Part shown: in pieces, positions 57,746 through 64,000 of the stretch | Layout: each line of letters opens with the position of its first letter | Position numbering within the stretch: the first letter of the stretch is position 1 | Assembly (NCBI GenBank): GCA_029255685.2 | Contig: CM055315.2 | Coordinates: 28,029,501-28,093,500, forward strand | Length of the DNA stretch: 64,000 nucleotides | Reading direction: 5' to 3' | DNA from: Silene conica | Lineage: Eukaryota; Streptophyta; Magnoliopsida; Caryophyllales; Caryophyllaceae | Notes under the pieces: generated by a model | Databases searched by the model: none | Told to the model about the DNA's origin: nothing | The model's input: only the letters and a program-made list of their open reading frames with translations | Translations under genes and position numbers: made by a program

Positions 57746-58395
57746 ACTAGAGAATTATTGGATTTTTTTTCACATCTTGGATTATTGATATTCTATTCAA
57801 TTAACTTGTAAGTCCATTTTTCCCATTTTATTCACATTCGTTTTTTTTACATACTAAAATGGGATTTCTTGTATTACCTGCGTAACTTATCAACTTCGTT
57901 GTGTAATAATTTAGTTGACACATTTATAATGCCTTCAGTTTTGTTGATCTTATATCCTAGGTTAAGAATTATTAACTATATACGGAGTATAATTTATGTT
58001 GTTTTGCCGTTTTGGTCCATTGTTATCTTGTTGATGTAATGATTAACTATGGTGCTTATATTGATAATCACATGTTGTTAGATTACATATTGTTCCTTAT
58101 GCAAATTGTTTTTGCTTTGTCGTAACTTTGGTTATGCAAGTTGTATTTAAATTAATTACGGAGTATGTAAGTCGAAAGTATGGGCAAGTTTTTGGTTGTT
58201 ACGATATACTTCTTACATGTTTTTTTTTAGATTACATATTCTGCTATTCATGTCATACTCATCAATTTAATTATGTTTCCTAGTTTTAAGTCGTCATATT
58301 GAGTTTTTGATGACAATCTATACGATATTACTCACAAATAATATGTACTCACATAAACCTTTACTCTTAACCCTTTTCATCAACGTTTTTCATAC
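57746..58395. other. Intergenic, nothing recognised
   Basis: AT-rich sequence, possibly the untranslated leader of the Copia remnant and older flank. No ORF with a domain. Confidence 0.4.
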
Positions 58396-59786
58396 TGAAG
58401 AGTTAAGAACGAATAAACACCTAAGAGGGGGAGGGGGTGAATTAGGTGTGACCTTTTTAAAATTTTAACGACAACTACACTTGAGAGACTTAATGACGAG
58501 TAAGTTCACAAGATGAGCAAAGTGTTCTATGCAACAGTATGATTGACTGTTACACAGAAACTTGGAATCGTTCAAGTAAGCGAGAAAAGAGCGAAGAGTA
58601 TGTAAGTAAATAAACAAACAACCAAAGTTAAAAAATTGGTTCAGTCTCTACTCCGAGACCTACGTCCAACCGTTATTTTATTGATTGTTTAGAAATTTAC
58701 TCCAACAACTAAACGAATACAAGTAAAATAACTCGCCAACCTACTCCGGTTGCATTTGCTCAAAGCTACTCCGCTTCAAGACTTGACTCAAACTTAAAGC
58801 TACTCCGCTTCAAGAGTTTTAAGACGTTCTATCTCTGGTTTACAGGATCAGAATCTCAGATGTTCACTTAAGAACGTGGAGATTTACATTTAAGATCTAA
58901 ACACGAGAATCATGGAACAAACTCATTATGTCACAGTGTAGCTTACTGATGCATGGAGATTTTCAGACCGAGTTTGAGAAAAACGTTTGAAGACTTTTAA
59001 ACTTAAAATGATTTTGCAAAACTTAAAGAAAAATCTTTGAAGGCTTAAGAGTTTTGCAGAATACTTCAATAAATGTTGTAAAAGCCTTACAATTGAATGA
59101 GGCTAAGGGGTTTCTTTTATAGTACTCCAAACTTGGGTATTACCCAATGTGTACTTCCTTTGTACTTTTACCCATTGGATAATAGCTAGCCCACTTGACA
59201 AGCAAAAATGGTTGTTTAGTTTTCATTGGCTCTTGATAAAGCAAATCAGATTTTGTTGTAAAATATCTTCTAATAAGATGCTTAGTACTATTTACATTTC
59301 AAATGTAAACAATTAATAAGTTCTTATTATTTTACGAAATGCGGTACACTACGAATAAGACGGGTTTTACGCTTCAATTCGTGCGTGCCAAAAGAGAAGA
59401 CGATTTTACAAGAAAATAGATTCTGACAATTATTTTCAGAAAACTAAAATGACTGTTTTGTACATTACTTGAAAACATTTTTCTCGTACTAAAAAGCTCC
59501 ATGCGGTACATACGCAACAGTCTGATGGACTGTTGCATGACAAAGCTAACACTTGATTTTAACGAGGATGTTCCACTTACTCTTACATTTGTGACTTAGG
59601 TTACAAGGGGATGTTCTTGACTTGTGTTGTTCTTCTTGATCATGTTTGAAACATAATGGATGATCTCTTTGTTGCCTTTGTTCTTCAATCCATTTGATTA
59701 GCCTTGAATACTCAATTCATGCTACTTAAGAACAAACAATTAATATAAACAAGGACTTGTCATCATCAACTTAAAATGTTCCAACA
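58396..59786 (-). repeat. Sirevirus 3' LTR, 1391 bp
   Basis: Minus-strand start TGTTGGAACATTTTAAG directly after the polypurine tract (AAAGGGGGAATT). The end is taken as AACTCTTCA at 58396, because TGTTGG...TTCA gives TG...CA and the sequence just inside (CCTCTTAGGTGTTTATTCG) is the usual Sirevirus LTR tail; this end is less certain. It holds two related hairpins: GCAACAGTC-TGATG-GACTGTTGC at 59514-59536 and an imperfect copy at 58531-58553. Confidence 0.75.
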
Positions 59787-60190
59787 AATTCCCCCTTTGA
59801 TGATGACAAGCCTAAAACATGTGATTTTTCCCCCTAAACCCAAGTTCGGTCTAGATATCTAACATAATTGTTCACATATGATCAAGAGGTTAAAAACTAA
59901 CATGCCTTAGTCTAAGTAGTTCGTTCCAAGCATCAAGCTAAGACATATTCAAGGTGAACATTAGCCTAAGAGTTACGAGACAAACAACACATGTTAACCA
60001 CATACTTCCCCCTCTTGACATCATCAAGGGGGGACTTAAGCACCTGCAAAAGAGTTCATAACACAGTTCATACAAGCATAGTACGTAGAGTTCATAAAAC
60101 AAAAACAACGACAAAATAAACAGTGTACTTAGAACAAGTTTTTGAAAAGCCACGGGAAGGGGGGTTAATGATTAGTGGGGATGGTTGATT
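59787..60190 (-). other. Polypurine tracts and 3' untranslated region of the Sirevirus
   Basis: On the minus strand AAAGGGGGAATT (59798-59787) adjoins the LTR. Further G-rich tracts (TAGGGGGAAAAA at about 59833, and a GGGGG-containing pair near 60005-60035) occur upstream, each near TTGATGATG or GATGTC words. Multiple polypurine tracts before the 3' LTR are a known Sirevirus trait. Confidence 0.7.
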
Positions 60191-60192
60191 TT

Positions 60193-62142
60193 TTAGGAGG
60201 CAAAGCGCTCAAGAAGGTCTTCATTCATGGTTTTGAGCTCAGCCATTGCTCCTTTCAAGTAGCTCACGTCCTTGACCAGCTGCCCCATAGTTTCAGCCAA
60301 CTGATTCAACCGAGCAAGGACCTCACGCTGATCAACATTCTGTCCCACTGTTGCTTGAGTTTTCTTCACCAAAACTCCATTAACCACGGCCATGCTCATC
60401 CGTGACAACAACCCCGTTGACATCTCATCACTCAACTTCTCCACAGCTGGGCTACCCTTTTTCACCACCCTCTCAGCAGAAAACACCAATGACAGCCACA
60501 TACCATATGGCACCACGAAAGTGGTGTCAAAAACACCGTTTTGGAAACCGGTGGCCGCTTCATGGATTCGGGAAAATATAAGGCGCGGAAGGTTGATGGG
60601 TTTGTGCTTAACAATGTGGTGAATGAGGAGCATGTCGAGAAGAGAGCATCTCCCTCGGCTATTGTTGCTAGGCACTAGGTTGCGGAATACTAGGTTACAG
60701 ACAAAACGGATTGGGGCGGGAAGTTCAATGGCATATATGTTGGTTGGGCCCTCGGTAGCACTAGGGCGAAGTACCTTGAGTACTTGGGCACTTGTGACCT
60801 CCTCAACTTCCCCCCAGTCACGTTTGGGAAACGTTGTCAACCCCACATCAGAGATCTCAAGCAACCCAGCAAGTCTCTCAATGGTAAGAACAAATGGTTT
60901 ACGGTTTATCACAGCAGAAAGGGTACCCGAAGCAACATCAACTCTGACTGTTGCATAAAATTGGATGACTTCGGACAAGTACATGGGACTATACTTGTCG
61001 AGAAGGTTCACCCAACCCTGTGCATACATAGCCTCCTTAAAATATTTAAAAGCGGGTGATGAATCATACCAAGACTTGCGATAGCGTCTTCCACTGTGAA
61101 AGCAACAGTTGAGGATACCGTGACATGTCTTCAATGTGTCCTCCGGCAAGTCAAGAGAGTTGAGATGATTAGCCACATCATTTTTGAAGGCATCTGAGTA
61201 AGAGGACACGGCAAGAGCACGACAAGTGTTTGTAGGTGTCTTGTCCTCTAGGATTTCCTCATCTTCTTCCTCAAGAGAGGACAAGAGCTTCGAAGTTTTA
61301 GCCCGTTTTGCCGTGCGGGTTTTGGATCCGGATCCCTTTCTTTTCGTGGTTTTGGTTGCTTTGGTGGATGGACTTTCAGAGGGGATCTCATTTTCCTCTT
61401 CTTCTTCAAATATTGCAGGCATCTTTCCTTTGGAACGGGTTTTGGATGAGGGTTCGGAAAACAGTGGGTCAAGCGTTTCCTCGAACACCTCATCTTCATT
61501 CTGAGTTCCTTCTTTTTCAACAGTGGTGGCCACGGTTTCATCTTCTTCCATGACCTCCGTATTTTTCTCCTTCGTTCCCACACTTTCTTCATTCATTTCT
61601 GAATTTTCCTTTTCTTTGCTAGCACTCATTTCATTGAGTGTTTCAATAACTTCATTTTCTTCTTCCTCCACAACCACCTTCGATTTTTTCTTTGTTGCTT
61701 CCTTCTTATTTTTCTCCTTTTCCTTTGATTTTTTCACTTCATCTTCCTTTTTCTTACTAAGGTCTTCCATTATTTGATCAATTTCATCACTTTCAGTTTC
61801 CACATTTTCTTCGACATTCAAGTCGGGAATGTCAGACCTTGCTTCATTTTCTCTGACATTTTCATTTTTATCACCTTCTTCCTCCTCATCGGTATCGAAA
61901 TCAACCGATGGATCAAGTTGAAGGGAAATGGGTTCCCTTCGTCCCTTGCCACGCATTTTTCGACCAGCTTTACCACCTCGGACAGCCACCTTCTTACGGG
62001 ATTGAACGGTTTTGGTGGATTCGGAGGCAGTGGTAACATTTGATTCGGGTTGAGCAGACATATTTTTTCTTTTTGCAATGAATTTTGGGTTAAAGGTATT
62101 TCTAAGGTTTTGTAGTTCTCTTGAAAGATTTTTAGGAGGCAT
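60193..62142 (-). CDS. Sirevirus extra ORF (env-like position; plant transposon protein)
   Basis: Start chosen at MPPKNLSREL (62142), giving 649 codons; the frame stays open up to a Met at 62340. The N-terminal half is highly charged: a basic patch (RKKVAVRGGKAGRKMRGKG), then long Glu/Lys runs and nuclear-localisation-like clusters (KATKTTKRKG, KTRTAKRAKTS). The C-terminal half is a globular domain with CFHSGRRYRKSWYDSSPAFK, VIQFYATVRVD, SAVINRKPFVLTIERLAGLL, and RGRCSLLDMLLIHHIVKHKP. It ends in a leucine-zipper-like coiled coil. The globular part resembles the putative plant transposon protein family found in retrotransposons (by memory). The position fits the env-like ORF of SIRE elements, but no signal peptide or clear transmembrane segment is visible, so an envelope role is doubtful. 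Confidence 0.8.
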   Translation of the reverse strand: MPPKNLSRELQNLRNTFNPKFIAKRKNMSAQPESNVTTASESTKTVQSRKKVAVRGGKAGRKMRGKGRREPISLQLDPSVDFDTDEEEEGDKNENVRENEARSDIPDLNVEENVETESDEIDQIMEDLSKKKEDEVKKSKEKEKNKKEATKKKSKVVVEEEENEVIETLNEMSASKEKENSEMNEESVGTKEKNTEVMEEDETVATTVEKEGTQNEDEVFEETLDPLFSEPSSKTRSKGKMPAIFEEEEENEIPSESPSTKATKTTKRKGSGSKTRTAKRAKTSKLLSSLEEEDEEILEDKTPTNTCRALAVSSYSDAFKNDVANHLNSLDLPEDTLKTCHGILNCCFHSGRRYRKSWYDSSPAFKYFKEAMYAQGWVNLLDKYSPMYLSEVIQFYATVRVDVASGTLSAVINRKPFVLTIERLAGLLEISDVGLTTFPKRDWGEVEEVTSAQVLKVLRPSATEGPTNIYAIELPAPIRFVCNLVFRNLVPSNNSRGRCSLLDMLLIHHIVKHKPINLPRLIFSRIHEAATGFQNGVFDTTFVVPYGMWLSLVFSAERVVKKGSPAVEKLSDEMSTGLLSRMSMAVVNGVLVKKTQATVGQNVDQREVLARLNQLAETMGQLVKDVSYLKGAMAELKTMNEDLLERFAS

Positions 62143-62517
62143 TTTATTGAAGAGGGAAGATGGAGGTTGTACGGTTTTGGACGGGTGAGGAAGGAGAGGA
62201 GTTTGGCAGTTACTTTTTGAATATTGTACAATGAAGGTACAAGTTGCATGGGAAATGAAGGGATAAGAGTAGGTGGTTATGTTTAAGTGTAGGAGGTTGT
62301 ACTTTTGAGAGGGATGGTTGGTTTTGATGTGACAACACATTTAATTTGAGTGGCTCAACAAGTTAAAGTACACTATTTACTTTAGTTGTGATTTTATTTT
62401 ACATAAACTTGTACTACACATAATATTGAACATAATAATGAGTACTTTATTTTAGCATGCATTAAGTTATCTCCTCTAGTCAATCATGTAGGAGAAGTAC
62501 GTGATTTTTCAATTTCG

Positions 62518-63993
62518 TTACATTTTGTCACGCAAACCAATTTCCGACCGAAGTCTTTCGAATTGTTCTCTTTCCAACGGTTTTGTGAAAATATCCGCAA
62601 GTTGATCTTCGGTTCTACAAAAACTTAAGCATATATGGCCTTTTTCCACTTGATCACGTAGAAAATGATGTCGGATGTCTATGTGTTTGGTACGTGAGTG
62701 TTGCATTGGATTTTTCGAAATGTTAATAGCACTAGTGTTATCACAAAAAATAGGGGTAGTTTCGAAAATTAGACCGTAGTCATGTAATTGTTGTCTTACC
62801 CATAGAATTTGTGCACAACAAAGAGCGGCACTTACATACTCACTTTCGGCCGTAGACAATGCAACGGTGTTTTGTTTCTTTGAAGCCCATGAAATTATGC
62901 ACGGTCCAAGGAACGTTGCAATTCCCGACGTGCTCTTTCTTTCCACGAGATCACCGTCATAGTCCGCATCCGAAAAACCTACAAGATCAAGTTCAAAATG
63001 AGTTGGATACCAAAGATGTACTTCTTGTGTTCCAACCAAATACCTAAAAATCCGTTTTATGGCTTTGAAGTGTGATTCTTTAGGATTTGCTTGGAAACGA
63101 GCACATACACAAACACTATATTGTATATCCGGACGACTTGCGGTTAAGTAGAGAAGTGAGCCAATCATACCTCGATAAATCTTCTCACTTACACTCTTAC
63201 CTTCTTCATCTTTGTCAATTTTGACTTTGGACATCATGGGGGTAGGCATTGGTTTGGAGTCGGACAACCCGAACTTGTTTAACATCTCTTTTAAGTACTT
63301 TTGTTGATGAATCATTGTTCCTTGTTCATTTTGTTTGATTTGAAGACCAAGGAAAAATCCTAGTTCTACCATCATACTCATTGCAAATTCGGATGTCATC
63401 AAATCAGAAAAATACTTATAAAGAACGTTATTTGTTGCACCAAAAATAATATCATCGACATAAACTTGTGCAAGCAACAGTTCAGTTCCTTGTGACTTAA
63501 TAAACAACGTTTTATCAACCGAGCCTCGTGAGAAGCCGTTTTCAAGTAAAAACTTGGACAATCTGTCGTACCAAGCTCGAGGAGCTTGCTTTAAACCGTA
63601 AAGTGCTTTGTCAAGTTTGAAAACATGGTTAGGAAATTCATTATTTATAAATCCGGGAGGTTGTTCAACAAAAACTTCCTCTTCAAGGTATCCATTTAGA
63701 AACGCGGTTTTCACGTCCATTTGAAAGAGTTTGATACCTTGAAAGGATGCAAAAGCTATGAGCATACGTATGGCCTCAAGTCTAGCTACCGGTGCATAGG
63801 TTTCATCATAATCAATCCCTTCTTGTTGATTATACCCTTGCACCACTAGTCTAGCCTTGTTATGTATGATTTCTCCAACATCATCAAGCTTATTGCGAAA
63901 GACCCACCTCGTACCAATGACAGTACGTTGGGCAGGCCTAGGAACCAGATGCCATACCTTGTTACGTTCAAATTGCTCTAATTCTTCTTGCAT
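62518..63993 (-). CDS. Copia polyprotein C-terminal part: reverse transcriptase and RNase H (partial)
   Basis: An open frame of 491 codons, continuing beyond the right edge. It starts with the RT N-terminus (MQEELEQFERNKVWHLVPRP, GTRWVFRNKLD, KARLVVQGYNQQEGIDYDET). Then come FQMDVKTAFLNGYLEEEVFV, LYGLKQAPRAWYDRL and the catalytic YVDDIIFG. The end is RNase H with GFSDADYDGDLVERKSTSG, LSTAESEYVSAALC, FCDNTSAINISKNPMQHSRT and HICLSFCRTEDQLADIFTKP. All catalytic residues visible by eye are present. It copies element RNA to DNA in cytoplasmic particles. Closest to the SIRE/Maximus lineage by the downstream ORF. No stop or frameshift is seen. Confidence 0.95.
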   Translation of the reverse strand: MQEELEQFERNKVWHLVPRPAQRTVIGTRWVFRNKLDDVGEIIHNKARLVVQGYNQQEGIDYDETYAPVARLEAIRMLIAFASFQGIKLFQMDVKTAFLNGYLEEEVFVEQPPGFINNEFPNHVFKLDKALYGLKQAPRAWYDRLSKFLLENGFSRGSVDKTLFIKSQGTELLLAQVYVDDIIFGATNNVLYKYFSDLMTSEFAMSMMVELGFFLGLQIKQNEQGTMIHQQKYLKEMLNKFGLSDSKPMPTPMMSKVKIDKDEEGKSVSEKIYRGMIGSLLYLTASRPDIQYSVCVCARFQANPKESHFKAIKRIFRYLVGTQEVHLWYPTHFELDLVGFSDADYDGDLVERKSTSGIATFLGPCIISWASKKQNTVALSTAESEYVSAALCCAQILWVRQQLHDYGLIFETTPIFCDNTSAINISKNPMQHSRTKHIDIRHHFLRDQVEKGHICLSFCRTEDQLADIFTKPLEREQFERLRSEIGLRDKM

Positions 63994-64000
63994 TGCTGTG

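Larger units (their letters stand above)
58396..64000 (-). mobile_element. Sirevirus-like Copia element, 3' part
   Basis: From right to left: pol (RT/RNase H) entering from beyond the right edge, a second ORF downstream of pol, a region with several polypurine tracts, then the 3' LTR. This gene order, with an extra ORF between pol and the 3' LTR, is typical of the SIRE/Maximus lineage. The frames are intact, suggesting a young copy. The 5' half (5' LTR, gag, protease, integrase) is outside the window, so no target duplication can be checked. Confidence 0.85.

Noticed and set aside
60392-62043. Several plus-strand ORFs of 76-111 codons and minus ORFs in other frames
   Set aside because: Shadows of the long minus-strand Sirevirus ORF, caused by its biased Glu/Lys/Ser codons.

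Overview
This 64 kb window is eukaryotic nuclear DNA from a plant. The evidence is intron-containing genes of plant families (a PTI1-like kinase and an ankyrin/PGG protein), plant-type L1 LINEs, Athila-like and Sirevirus LTR retrotransposons, Helitrons and Stowaway-like MITEs. The DNA is AT-rich and mostly repeats. A eudicot is likely. Caryophyllales is only a guess from the style of the LTRs. I see no bacterial operon, CRISPR array or rRNA.

Layout. (1) 1-6.8 kb: a PTI1-like kinase gene on the minus strand whose last exon(s) lie off the left edge. It has a long putative 5'UTR intron holding two MITEs. (2) 6.8-19.1 kb: small transposons. These are a TA-microsatellite-flanked element carrying 5' exons of two host genes, a 385 bp hairpin MITE, Helitron ends, a TTCAG-repeat element, two insertions of one LINE family, an element whose inverted arms carry tRNA-like sequences around a ~230 bp tandem array, and a complete 1.2 kb Helitron. 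(3) 19.9-27.9 kb: a decayed near-full-length L1 LINE (minus) broken by a 1559 bp solo LTR. (4) 28.0-38.8 kb: an Athila-like element B (plus) delimited by a perfect 5 bp target duplication. It holds a pol-less Athila-like element A (minus, with gag and protease) and a 1163 bp solo LTR. (5) 38.9-45.8 kb: a plant-mobile-domain-like fragment, a Pack-MULE with 9 bp target duplications carrying a GT47 exostosin fragment, and a 5.2 kb Helitron with a 1.62 kb internal tandem duplication. (6) 45.8-53 kb: AT-rich intergenic DNA with degenerate repeats and a third TTCAG element. (7) 53.1-55.6 kb: an intact two-exon ankyrin/PGG membrane-protein gene with a truncated LINE just upstream of its start. (8) 57-64 kb: Copia remnants, then the 3' half of a Sirevirus-like element (3' LTR, extra ORF, RT/RNase H) running off the right edge.

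Only two ordinary host genes are supported, the PTI1-like kinase and the ankyrin/PGG protein. Both point to signalling or defence by family. Everything else is transposon coding sequence or captured gene fragments.

The most unusual pattern is that three Athila-like LTRs each carry a different short GC-rich palindrome, repeated with fixed spacing a few hundred bp from the LTR start. The spacing is exactly 21 bp in one LTR and 21-22 bp in a second. One of these repeats also occurs, again at 21 bp, inside the gag coding sequence of the same element.
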